In this document: in pieces, positions 10,064 to 21,270 of the stretch
Numbering within the stretch: the first letter of the stretch is position 1
Layout of the letters: each line of letters starts with the position of its first letter
Source: Orobanche coerulescens
Lineage: Eukaryota > Streptophyta > Magnoliopsida > Lamiales > Orobanchaceae
Direction of reading: 5' to 3'
Assembly (NCBI GenBank): GCA_033398695.1
Contig: CM065803.1
Location: forward strand, 102,784,001-102,848,000
DNA length: 64,000 bases
The notes under the pieces: model-generated
What the model was told of the DNA's origin: nothing
Database searches by the model: none
What the model saw: the letters and a program-made list of their open reading frames with translations, nothing else
Position numbers and translations under genes: made by a program

Positions 10064-11167
10064 ATGGATGCTGGAAGAGGTCGTGGTCGTGGTCGCGATC
10101 GTGGTCGTGGACGCGGCTGGGGACGTGGGGCAGCCGGTGGGGCGGCCACGTCGCAGTCTTCGGGAGCCGGCAGTACCGGCGACCGTCACAGTCATGCTTC
10201 TTCTCAGGAGCGCGCCGACCTTGGTATTGCGGCTGTTATGCAACAAATGGTGAATCAAATGGCGGCGATAGCTCAGGCGGTTCAGAACCCGGATCCGGCC
10301 CATGCTAATCGGGGCGGAGCGGATCGTTGGCTTCAGGATGTCATCAAGATGCATCCTCCTCAGTTTTCGGGAGCTTCAGACCCGATCGGCTGGGAGGGGT
10401 GGATCAAGGAGATATCTAAAGTCTTCGTTGCCACTAACTGTCCCGAGGACCGTAAAATCCCTATTGCTCAATACTTTCTCACAGGGGACGCTACGGATTG
10501 GTGGGAGGCTGTTGGGCCCAAAGACCATGTGGCTTCATGGGCCGAATTTCAGGAATTGATGGAGACCGAATATTACCCGTGGCTGGTCAGACAGGCTCGA
10601 GTACATGCTTTCTATGATGCTCAACCACGGGATATCCCCGTATATCAAGCTATTGCCGATTTTAATAAGGAGTTGGGTTATGTGAAGACCCAAGTTGTCG
10701 AGGAGAGCGACAAAATTTTCCATTTTTCCAGACGGATGAAATTATCTATTCGGGACTATATGTCGGGGCTCGTCTGTACTACCTTGAAGGATTACCAGAG
10801 TAGGGCCCTTGCTTACGATATGTCTGTGACGGCGAGTGAGGCGGCCCGTGAGAGCAAGAAACAGAAGTCCGCCGGGAATTTTTCGGGCCACAAAGGTGGG
10901 GGTCAGCAGAAATTCCAGTCTGCTAACTCTTCCGCTGGTGGTGACCCAGCTCGATCTACTGGGTTTCCCCGTAGGGCTACCAGTGCCCCTTCTCGAGAGG
11001 TGAAGTGCTTTAACTGTGGCCAGCAGGACCACATCAGTCGTATTTGTCCGAACCCTTTGCTGACGTGTAATCAGTGTGGCCAGCCGGGTCACAAGGCCGT
11101 CAGGCCGAGAGGGAGAAAATCCTTGGTGCTCGGGCTTCCATTCCAGCGCCTAGGGAACCAAGTGTGA
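10064..11167 (+). pseudogene. G2 gag (nucleocapsid frameshifted)
   Basis: Gag forms the cytoplasmic particle that packages element RNA. The ATG at 10064 was chosen because an arginine-glycine-rich stretch begins there; upstream codons to 10004 are leader. After the RG-rich N-terminus comes the retrotransposon gag domain (about residues 80-240, with DRWLQDVIKMHPPQFSG and WWEAVGP). A CCHC knuckle CFNCGQQDHISRIC follows. The second knuckle, CNQCGQPGHKAV, loses its last cysteine at a frameshift near 11100, after which the frame runs to a spurious stop at 11167. A TAG also lies in the resumed frame near 11229, before protease. Confidence 0.85.
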
Positions 11168-11283
11168 ATCAAGGATCGTTTGCTCCTCAATCTCCGCCGA
11201 GTGCTAGTCGGGGGAGAGGTCAGGGTTAGCCCTCTAAAGGGGGAGCTTCCAGTGTCGGCTCAACCCACCCGCGTGTCTATGAG

Positions 11284-11781
11284 ATGCGGAGAGCCGATGA
11301 CCCAGCGGCTACCGTGGCGACAGGTACCGTTCATATTCTTTCTCATCCTGTCAGTGTGCTTTTCGATTCTGGTGCTACGCATTCGTTCATATCTCTGGAT
11401 TGTATGCGCCGTTTGAGTCTCGACTGTTTGACGCCTTGTGAGCCCTTCATCGTTAAGCTTCCTAGCGGTGATCGGATCGTTGGTGACCAGGAGGTTCGAG
11501 ACTGTTCTGTGTTTATTTGTGAGAGGGCTTGGCCCTCTAATCTTATTGTTGTGGGTATTGAGGGTGAGGACTTAATTCTCGGGGAAGATTGGCTCGAGCG
11601 TCATGGTGCAATCATGAACTACCGCACGAGGATCATCACCATGTTAGCCGAAGACGGCACCGAGCATTCTTTCGTCGGGCGAAAGAGGGGGAACCAGAAA
11701 TTCGTTATTAACGCCTTGAAGGCGATGAGACTCCTGCAAAAGGGGTGTACTGGCTATTGGTGCTACGCCTTGAAGGCGTAG
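11284..11781 (+). pseudogene. G2 aspartic protease part of Pol
   Basis: This retropepsin-like domain cleaves the Gag-Pol polyprotein. The active-site motif is LFDSGATHSF near residue 36 of this stretch, followed by a flap-like region and the ILGEDWLERH motif. It ends at an in-frame TAG (11779-11781), after which the same frame continues into reverse transcriptase, so this is a premature stop. The upstream boundary is set by an earlier in-frame TAG rather than by a true start. Confidence 0.8.
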
Positions 11782-11814
11782 AGTGGTGGAGTCGAGCTTT
11801 CGTCGATTCCAATC

Positions 11815-13053
11815 GTGAATGAGTTTCCTGATGTATTTCCTGACGAGTTACCGGGATTGCCACCGGATCGTGAGGTCGAGTTTGCTATAGAGTTAGAGAC
11901 GGGCGCGGCTCCTATTTCGAAGGCGCCCTATCGCATGTCACCTTCAGAGATGTCCGAGTTGAAGAAGCAGTTGAGTGAGCTTCTTGAGTCGGGCTATGTT
12001 CGACCGAGCGCCTCGCCTTGGGGCGCACCGGTCTTGTTCGTGCGGAAGAAGGATGGTTCACTACGTTTGTGTATCGACTATCGCGAACTAAACAAGGTAA
12101 CCATCAAGAACAAGTATCCTTTGCCGAGAATTGATGACTTGTTCGATCAATTGCAGGGAGTTGCGGTATTCTCGAAGATTGATTTGAAATCGGGGTACTA
12201 CCAGCTCCGAGTGAGAGAGTCCGATGTGCCGAAAACAGCTTTTCGGACGAGATACGGACATTATGAATTCGTAGTTATGCCTTTCGGGTTAACTAATGCG
12301 CCGGCGGTGTTCATGCAGTTGATGAACAAAGTCTTTATCGAGTATTTGTATAAGTGTGTCGGCGTCTTCATTGACGATATTCTTATTTATTCGAGGAACG
12401 AGGAAGAGCATGCCCATCATTTGCGGGTAGTGTTAGATATTTTGAGGACCGAGCAACTCTATGCGAAGTTCTCGAAATGTGAGTTCTGGCTGAAGGAAGT
12501 GATGTTTCTAGGTCACGTGATTTCAGCCGAGGGGGTTCGTGTAGATCCGTAGAAGATCGAGGCGGTGTTGGATTGGGCACCGCCCAAGAATGTGAGAGAG
12601 CTCCGTAGTTTCTTGGGTTTGGCTGGCTACTATCGTAGATTCGTCGAGGGTTTCTCGAAACTAGCTCGACCACTTATGCAGTTGCTCCAGAAATCTGAGA
12701 AGTTCGTCTGGAATGTCGAGAGGCAGTCGAGTTTTGAGGAACTGAAGAAGCGTTTGACTTCCGCCCCGGTTTTGGCGTTGCCATGTGGCAACGAGGGTTT
12801 TGCCATTTATAGTGATGCTTCGGGTCAGGGTCTTGGGTGCGTATTGATGCAGCACGGCAAGACCATTGCCTATGCGTCGAGGCAGTTAAGGCCGTATGAG
12901 CTGAACTACCCTACTCATGATTTGGAGTTAGCGGCAGTCGTTTTTGCGCTCAAGATTTGGCGTCACTGTCTTTTCGGCTCTGCATGTCAGATTTTTACCG
13001 ATCATAAAAGTCTGAAATACATATTTACTCAGCGGGAGCTAAATATGAGGTAG
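11815..13053 (+). pseudogene. G2 reverse transcriptase and RNase H
   Basis: The RT core shows [47 protein letters not shown] and the active-site FIDDILIYS. RNase H follows with [37 protein letters not shown] and [14 protein letters not shown] at about 12550 (after VDP) and another ending at 13053 (after NMR) interrupt one continuous frame. G4 has glutamine codons at both places, and G3 has glutamine at the second, so both stops fit CAG to TAG changes. Together these domains copy the RNA genome into DNA. Confidence 0.88.
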
Positions 13054-13122
13054 AGGAGGTGGTTAGAGCTGATTAAGGATTATGACCTCGAAATCCTTTA
13101 TCATCCGGGCAAGGCGAACGTC

Positions 13123-14709
13123 GTGACCGACGCCTTGAGTCGGAAACCGGTGGCGTTGCGAACGCTTGAGATCCTTACATCTCAGTCTGAGCTTCGGCGC
13201 GCTTTGATCGAGTTAGATGTTGAGGTTTTGTTGCCTGGAGCTGTCGGGCAACTTTGTGCTTTAGAGATTTCGTCATCTTTAATCGATGAAATTAAGCTGA
13301 AGCAGTTAGAGGATCCGATGATTACTCAAATCCGAGAGAACGTTCTTAAGGGAAAGTCTCCTGGGTTTGTGATTCACGAGGATGGTATTTTGAGATTCCA
13401 GAGTCGTCTTTGTGTGCCGAACGACTCCGAGTTGAGACAGAGTATTTTGCGGGAGGCCCATGCTACACCTTACTCCGTTCATCCTGGTTCGAGTAAGATG
13501 TACAAGGACTTGAGAAGGAACTTCTGGTGGAATGATATGAAGAAGGAGGTCGCACAGTTTGTAGCGAGATGTTTGACTTGTCAGCAGGTCAAAATCGAGC
13601 ATCAGCAACCGGCTGGGTTGTTGTAGTCACTTCCCGTTCCGGAATGGAAATGGGAAGATATATCGATGAATTTCATTACGAGTTTGCCGAGATCGAGGTC
13701 GGGCATGAATATGGTATGGGTGATTGTTGATCGTCTGACTAAGTCTGCACATTTTCTGGGCATCAAGGACACTTGGGGCCCGGAGAAGTTAGCCCGTGTG
13801 TTTATCGCGCAGATTGTGAGGCTTCACGGTACTCCGAAGTCTATCGTTTCGGATCGTGATGGCCGTTTTGTATCGAACTTCTGGCAGGCGGTGCATAAGG
13901 CGTTGGGTACCCGTTTGCATTTGAGTACCTCTTTTCATCCCCAGTCAGATGGACAGTCGGAACGCACTATCCAGACATTCGAGGATTTGTTGCGTGCCTG
14001 TGCTCTCGATTGGAGTAGTGACTGGTAGGAACATTTGCCATTGATCGAATTCACGTACAACAACAGTTGGCACGCGTCGATTCGGATGGCACCATATGAG
14101 GCACTTTATGGGCGGCGATGTCGATCACCAATTTGTTGGAATGAGACGTCCGATTTGGTCGGGACCGAGCCGGATGTCGTTTTAGAGACGAGGCGGAAGA
14201 TAGAATTAATTCGAGAACGGATGTTGACCGCCCAGAGTCGACAGAAGTCGTATGCCGACGTCCGTCGTCGACCATTGGAATTCGAGGTGGGAGACCACGT
14301 TTTGTTAAAGGTGTCGCCGACGAAGGGAGTTTTTCGTTTCGGGAAGAAAGGGAAATTGAGTCCGAGATTTATTGGACCCTTTGAGATTCTCAAGCGAGTC
14401 GGTGGGTTGGCATACCGTTTGGCGTTACCTCCGGCCTTGAGTCATGTTCATAGCGTTTTTCATGTTTCCCAGCTGAGGAAATATGTCCCGGATCCTAGTC
14501 ACGTCATCGATTATGGTGAGATTGAGGTCGCCGAGGATATTACTTTTGAGGAGCGTCCTTTGAAGATTTTGGAGTATCGTGAGAAACGACTGAGGCATAA
14601 GACCATCCCTTTGGTCAAAGTGCAGTGGTCGAGACACGGTGTCGAGGAGGCAACTTGGGAAACCGAAGATAGCATGCGTGCTAGCTACCCTGAGTTGTTT
14701 GTTTCTTAA
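13123..14709 (+). pseudogene. G2 integrase with C-terminal chromodomain
   Basis: The zinc-binding region has KMYKDLRRNFWWNDMKK and CLTCQQVK. The catalytic core has aspartates in [11 protein letters not shown] and SDRDGRF and a glutamate in SERTIQTFEDLLRAC, the DDE triad. The GPFEILKRVGGLAYRL module and chromodomain (PLVKVQWSRHGVEEATWE) complete it, with TAA at 14707-14709. Two premature TAGs interrupt it near 13624 and 14026. Only the region from 14035 is open to the end. Integrase inserts the cDNA; the chromodomain is linked to heterochromatin targeting in this family. Confidence 0.88.
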
Positions 14710-14727
14710 GTTTCGGGATGAAACTTA

Positions 14728-14744
14728 TTTTTAGAGGGGTAGAA
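14728..14744 (+). other. Polypurine tract of G2
   Basis: TTTTTAGAGGGGTAGAA lies directly before the 3' LTR and follows the conserved AAGTTTCGGGATGAAACTT. A pyrimidine interrupts the purine run compared with G1. Confidence 0.75.
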
Positions 14745-16616
14745 TGTAATATCTGCATTTTTTCTTTCCCTTGTATTTTCATTTCCGGTGTATTTTTCGA
14801 TTGTAGTAACCCTCGTGTATCTTTTAGTGTATTTTTCCTGTCATCTATCGATCTGATTCTCGTTATTGTTGTGCGGAACCGCCGTTTCGGGGTTGCCGTG
14901 GGTCCATCTCGTGTTATTGTTTCCCCGATATTGATTCATATTGCTTTCATTCTCTTCCCGGATAATTTTTCATCATTTTTGGACCCTAAGGGGGTGTGGG
15001 CCGCGGCACAAGGAGTGTGCGCCGCGGCACACACAATTTTCCAGTTTTTGGCCGAGCGGACTGTACTGTGTGCCGCGGCACACCCGTCCGGGGCCGCGGC
15101 ACACCCGTTCGGGCCGCGGCACACTCGTGTGGCATCTTCGACCAAAACCCGACTGTACCGGGTGCCGCGGCACACGCTGGCCGGGCCACGGCACACTGCC
15201 GAATCCTGGGAGCAGTTTTTGGGCTTGTGCCGCGGCACACTTCGGCTGCGCCGCGGCACACCATGCGGTCAACTGTATAATCTCGTTCTTATTGGGCGAG
15301 ATCGGCCATTCCCCTCATTTCTTCACCTGCGCACGAGAGAGAGAGGATTAAGGGGGAGAACTTCTCAATCATTCATCAATTGGGGGTTGATTTTCATCAT
15401 TCTCCTTCGGTTGTGAGGCTCGGATAATCAATCTAACGCGTGTTCTACGGATCATAGTACTTGAATCTTCAAAGGTAATATCTCTTAGAACCCTATTTTC
15501 GAATAATTTAGGGGTTTTGGGATTTCCTACCGATTCGTTCCGTTTTGTTGGTGGATTCATGATGAATATGGTTAATATTGTTAGTATCTTTAGCTTTCCT
15601 ACGGATTCATGGATATTTTGTGGGTTTTTACGGAATCGAGAGGGTTTGGTTGTGGTCCGCCCTCGTCGTTATTTTTTGGTACGAATATACATGAATCGTA
15701 GGCGGGATTTCGGGGGTATTCCATTTACGTATTCGTCTAGAGTTGGTTGTGATTGTGTTATTCAAATCGTTAGGTTCATTTCCGCCGGTTCCTCGCGGTC
15801 GTGTTCGATCCTTCCTTTCCGATCGTATCACCATCTATTAACCGAGGCAAGTACCCTTATGAACTTACGATCTTGACATAGTAGTTTTGTATGAGAAATT
15901 GTGTGTGTGTGTGTATACTCACTACGGGTTAGATCCGACGGGGTCTCGGTAGGGCTCCACGAAGCTGTGGAACCACGAGTTGCTTTTAACCACTACGGGT
16001 TAGATCCGACGGGGTCTCGGTAGGGATCCACGAAGCTGTGGGTCCGCGGTTAATTGTGGTGCATTTTACAAATGTGATTTGATTATAGGCATTTCCGGAA
16101 ATGAGCGTTTTGGAACTGTGTTTTCTTGATTGCATGCATTACTATATGTGTAAGACGTGAATCGTTCATTTGGTTACTTGCACTAGCGTAATTGCTAACC
16201 CCTCTGGGGACCCGTTTTGGGAAAATTCGTTTTATGAATTTCAGGTCAGGTTCATCGAGACGAGCGGGTGCTGGTCCAGTATGCGGATGATGGCCGTGCG
16301 TGATGATTGTGCACGAGTGGTGTCTTATTGCTTTCTATCTTTTTACCTTTTGTGGTCTTTAAACTAATAGAAGTACTCGAGTACTTAAGAGTTTTTACCC
16401 GTCGGGATTGTATTGTTGTTTATTATGTTTGTGACAGATTATGGTGTTATGTTTGACCGGTTGAACCGAGTGGATTATTTTGTTGGGCGTCTTTATGACG
16501 AGGTGTTTTCCCGTTGTTTCAGCGTGTCTATGAGTATGATGCTTGTTCAGCCTGGTGGGTCCCATATAGGGATTCACGGCGCTGTAATATACCTCGGATA
16601 TCCTGGGGGTGTTACA
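14745..16616 (+). repeat. G2 3' LTR (1872 bp)
   Basis: It starts TGTAATATCTGC (one base differs from the 5' LTR) and ends GTGTTACA. It carries the same blocks as the 5' LTR, including the palindrome array (14999-15262) and AAGTACTCGAGTACTT (16371-16386). The array is the most diverged part of the LTR pair. Open frames across 14718-15416 are not genes. Confidence 0.92.
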
Positions 16617-18753
16617 TATATATAAACATATATAGTTTTTAATGCTTTCGTCATTAACGAATCTGCCTCCTAATTTGTTCTTCTCTGATTTGCAGCACAG
16701 ACAGGAGATTCAAAACATGCGATCCCTTAAGTCGTAATTTCACGGATACGGACGAGTCCAAGAGAAGCTTTTGGATCTACAGGTATAATGGAAAATCATC
16801 AAATATTATACTTCATGGTATAATTATATGAATTCGAATTTATCGATATAATTTTTAGTAAATTATACCAACAATCTTAAAGCAAAAAATTTTCCATCTT
16901 GGTTTTTGGTTGTTCTGCAATCAAAACATTGTTGCTTCTTAATAGCTATTGCAGAATACAATTTTGGCTCACATGGTTTATGGTTTAGCATGTCTGGCTT
17001 AGCAAATTGCGACGACATCTACATATCTATAAACTACGGAATAACTTGTCTATTAATCTATAGGTGACAATTTTCTTTTATAAATTCTATTATGACCTCT
17101 CATTCTGTCAAGCGAGTAATTTTAACTGCAATCTTGATATACATTTGTCGAGAATTTGAATTGCATCCTTTTCCTTCTAAATTACGTGCTCGCAGAGTCA
17201 TTTTACGAATTCAGGGAAAGTCATTGATTGTTTGGGAAGTGAATGTGTGCGCCAATGCGGGGACGATGACTTATGTGGATTAATGCTCTGGTTTCTTTGT
17301 AAATACTTGAACATATAGTATATATTTGAGTAGCTAGTATTTGCATATGTTGTTGAGCTACATTAAACTGCAAATGTATTTCTCAGACATAGCATTGACT
17401 TAGTTTCCAATAGCCATGAAACAAAATTTGGTTTTGGGTCCAATTTTGAGAATTGATTAAGTAATTGGAAGGTTTTGCAAATTTTAAACCTTTTGAACTT
17501 AGAATAGCTTATTAGAATAAAAATCATGGATTACACATCGATCATTATTTAGAAAGTGTTTATGGTTAATATAAATGAGGAGAATTTATATTATTTGTTG
17601 CCATGCGTTTTGCTAAATAAGATTGTGATTATATTTGCTATTATATAATCATGCATATGATAATTTCGATAAGGTATAGCATTGTTTGATAAGAACTGAA
17701 TCAATCGATTATTCGATTAAGATGTTAAGATTATTTAGTTTAATTAAGATATTAACTAAATAGTATTTGTTGATTGATTTTAATCATTTCGTGTGATGTA
17801 TGTCAATCTTGGTCGGATGCTCGGACGTTAAAAAACCTAACGGGCCTGGTACCTAGTGAATACAGGTTGTGGGCCGGCTTGAGAATTATAAAATTTTTGG
17901 TTGTATTTGCTCTTCCGGTTAAATTATATATTCTCGTGTTGGTGTCGGTCTGTTGCGGCAGTGACACACGAGCCTATTACGGTGATCCATGTGATACCAA
18001 ACACGGCAAATATTGATATCAGCTCCATATGTTGAAAACTCCAATAATTGAACTTTAGTGCTAAAAACATAAAAGTTCTTTTATAGAATATTAAAACTAG
18101 AGAGGTTTTAAATGATGATGAAACCTACTCTTATGATAGGTTGTAATAAGAAATGTGATTACTCGATAAATATATTGACACATTTGTTACGTATACTCGA
18201 TAATGAGTAAGGATGAAGCTAAAAAGAGAAATTTACACTCTAAAAGCTTGAGATACAAAATCAACTTAATCCGGAAATTAAGATGGTTGAATTGCACTCT
18301 AACGGAGATGCAAAAACGATGTTAATCAGTTCAAACTATCACTCAATATGAGGATATTAGTCACGTGAAGACTACTTAATTTAAAACAAGATACCATGCA
18401 AGGAAATAAATGAAATTTCCTATTAGTTCTGAAATTTAGTAAAACAATTTTAGAAATATTAAAAAAATATGGGGGTGTATGGCTAAGGCAAAAGTTCCTA
18501 AGACAAAGCAAGTGAAGGTCTGACCCAAAACGGTCGACTGCATCTTCACTGGATACGCACATTGTAACACCCCGAGATATTCGGAATAATTACAGCGCCG
18601 TAAACCCTTTAGATAAGGATTCACAAGGCTAATTTTTTTTAAATGTAAAAAAAACAATACAATCAAACAACTGAAGTTCAAATACAGATTGATTCAACCG
18701 ATCAAATGAGTTAACTTATACAACCATATCGAATTGACCTTATTAAAACAGAC

Positions 18754-18765
18754 GTACTCGAGTAC
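18754..18765. other. GTACTCGAGTAC palindrome in the G3 3' LTR
   Basis: This 12-bp perfect palindrome is the core of the G1/G2 16-mer and sits 191 bp from the LTR 3' end. The other LTR has it at 26008-26019. Confidence 0.7.
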
Positions 18766-19580
18766 TAAACGAACCAAGAAGACCAATCACAATAACAATA
18801 ACATCAATCACATCACTGAGCCATTCCATCGTCTCCGATGCATGTGGTTGCCTCCCCGCTCCTCGGCTACCTGAACATCAAAACAATGTCCACCCCCGAA
18901 GGGGTTAGCAAAACAATGCTAGTACAAGTATCATCATACAATAAATCGTCAATACATCATAAAACATGCAATACGGACTTCCGCCACCGGAATCCAACGA
19001 TGCGAATCCTCACGATTCCATCAACACAATACAAGGTAATCCAGTGGTCCAGCGCCCTCAGCATAGATCCCCATGATGATCCCGTCGGACCAACGCATGG
19101 TGGAAAACCCATCCAACGATCCAGCGCCCTCAGCATAGATCCCCATGATGATCCCGTCGGACCAACGCATGGTGGACATTCGATCCAGCGCCCTCAGCAT
19201 AGATCCTCATGACCCCCCTCGGATCATTTATACCATAATCAATCAATTATGCATACACATATGCATTTCAATATGTTCATCAATACGAATAAATAACAAC
19301 GAATATCACGAGAATTTCCAGAAATACATTTCATATTCAACAATATGAACAAAACCACAAGCATGATAAATCGAACTCGACATATGATACTTGCCTCGAA
19401 AATGGCAAGGACGAAACACCTCGATGATCTCAACACACTCGAAGGCCGCCTCCTTCGATCAACGTAACAAGCTCGAACCTTAACAAAAGGAATGATATAC
19501 AAATCATCTCAAGTCGAACGATGGCCTAACAATTCGGTCTACGGCCGAAAAGCTCAAACTAAACAATCTGCCTGGACTGC

Positions 19581-19774
19581 TTAGCGTGCGCTACGTATTC
19601 TTCGTAACATGCGCTAAGCCGGCCTGTTAGCGTACGTTATCGTGTAATACTAGCGTGCGCTAGCTACGAACTGACAGTTCGAATCGGCTGATACATAACG
19701 TACGCTACGTACGTATAGTGCGTTAACTGACCCCCGTTAGCGCACGTTAACTCACATATGTTAGCGTGCGCTAA
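19581..19774. repeat. Second TAGCG palindrome array, downstream of the G3 TATA box
   Basis: About seven looser copies, such as TAGCGTGCGCTAG and TTAGCGCACGTTAAC, lie some 670 bp beyond the TATA box in the transcribed direction. The 5' LTR copy is near 26834-27027. This second array would be inside the leader RNA or an internal enhancer; I cannot tell which. Confidence 0.5.
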
Positions 19775-20462
19775 CCTTGCATGGCAGAAATACTGCTAAT
19801 GGAAAAACTGGGTTGAAAGGTGGTGAATTCATGAATTCTATGTTGATACAACAAGTCATCCTCAAACATGTCATGCTAATAAGTTTTGTGGAAGTTCCGT
19901 GATTATGAGGTACAAATATACGGATAATCATCTCAACGTCATATCTTATCTTTGATCTTCAAGAATTATACCAAGTTCCAATTATTCCAAGTCCCAAAAC
20001 ATATGATTCCTTACGTAAAACATACGAACTAGGTAATATCCGATTACTGATCATAAATCGATTTGAAAACGCTTAGGAGTCCGATTACTAAGATGGTCCA
20101 AAGGTTCAAACGGTAAATAATGCCGATACGTCAAAAGTATCCTTCTAACATGCGATGTACGACTAATAACGAGTCTAACTGACTATATGAACATGATCAA
20201 CATCCTTTAGAACACTATTAGTATTGGTGAAGAATCACCTACCTCAAGGTAGTAAAGAACACGGAGGAAAATGAAGCAATCCAACACCGAAAGCTTGAAC
20301 GCCAATCTCCAACGATGTATGATCTTCAATCACGAGCTAGGGTGTTGATATGAAGTGTTTAGGATGAAGGAAGTTATGTTCTAAGTATAAGAATTCGGGT
20401 AATGGGAGAAGAGAGAACTGAAATCACGAATAGGATGCTGTCCTATTTATAATAAATGGCTA

Positions 20463-20760
20463 TTAGCGCGCGCTAGACCCTGTTCGTAGCGTGCGCTAAC
20501 GGCTCACTGATTAATCTGTACTCAGCACTTAGCGTGCGCTACGCATATACCTGTAGCGTGCGCTAAGGCGTTGACTCGGCTTTTCCCGAAAGCCGTCCAG
20601 GTACATCCCAACATGATCCGACAGGGGTCCCCCGGCCAGATCTCACCTACCGCACGTCTCAATCAAATTGACCACGCATAGCGTGCGCTAATGACCCTCA
20701 GTAGCGTGCGCTATGAGTCCACGTTAGCGTACGCTAAATATATCCGATAGCGTGCGCTAC
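20463..20760. promoter_or_regulatory. TAGCGTGCGCTA array upstream of the G3 TATA box
   Basis: Eight copies of TAGCGYRCGCTA lie in about 300 bp. They end about 12 bp before TATAAATAGG when read in the element's direction. The 5' LTR has the same array at about 27716-28013. The motif is the one seen in G1. The role as an upstream promoter array is inferred. Confidence 0.6.
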
Positions 20761-20946
20761 ATGCGCAGATTTACAATCTTTAAATCACAACCACAAAATT
20801 AAACGCTTGACAACATCGGATTATGAAATATGGAGAATAGTACTCAGACAAAAGTACAGTCACTACAATATCACAAGTTCCAATTACATAACAGAAATAT
20901 CGGGTATTACATCCTTCCTCCCTAAAAAGAAGTTTCGTCCTGAAAC

Positions 20947-21270
20947 TTAAGATGAAAACAACTCCGGATATCTAGTCTTCATACTGTCCTCCGTTTCCCA
21001 AGTGGCCTCTTCGACTCCATGTCGTGACCATTGTACTTTAACCAAGTGTATTGGTTTATTCCTCAATTGTTTGATCCGGCTCTCAAGTATCTTGATTGGT
21101 CTCTCTTCGAAGGTGCCATCATTGGCTATTTCGATCTTGTCGAAATCAATGACGTGACTGGGGTCCGGTACATACTTCCGCAGTTGGGATACGTGAAACA
21201 CATTGTGAACGTGACTCAGCGATGGCGGTAAGGCCAACCTGTATGCTAAATCTCCAACTCTCTCGAGGAT
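20947..21270 (-). pseudogene. G3 Pol C-terminus with chromodomain
   Basis: It continues integrase after an in-frame TAG (about 21268-21270, within GPF-stop-ILERVG). It holds LALPPSLSHVHNVFHVSQLRKYV and a chromodomain ending HLVKVQWSRHGVEEATWETE. The stop is at 20947-20949. The minus-strand polypurine tract and 3' LTR follow (20912-20930 and 20911 downward). Confidence 0.85.

Larger units (their letters stand above)
7953..16616 (+). mobile_element. G2: full-length Tekay-type gypsy element (8664 bp)
   Basis: The 5' LTR is at 7953-9825, primer-binding site at 9831, gag and pol at 10064-14709, polypurine tract at about 14728 and 3' LTR at 14745-16616. A 5-bp duplication TATAT flanks it (7948-7952 and 16617-16621), inside the (AT)n tract of copia unit 2. 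The LTRs differ by a few percent by eye. Domain order is Gag, protease, reverse transcriptase, RNase H, integrase, chromodomain. At least six in-frame TAG stops and one gag frameshift make it non-autonomous now. Confidence 0.93.
18563..20911 (-). repeat. G3 3' LTR (2349 bp)
   Basis: On the minus strand it opens TGTAATACCC and closes TGTTACA. It contains two palindrome arrays (20463-20760 and 19581-19774), a TATAAATAGG box at about 20442-20451, three copies of a module with GTCCGACGGGATC (about 19025-19210), and the GTACTCGAGTAC core (18754-18765). Short open frames inside are not genes. Confidence 0.92.
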
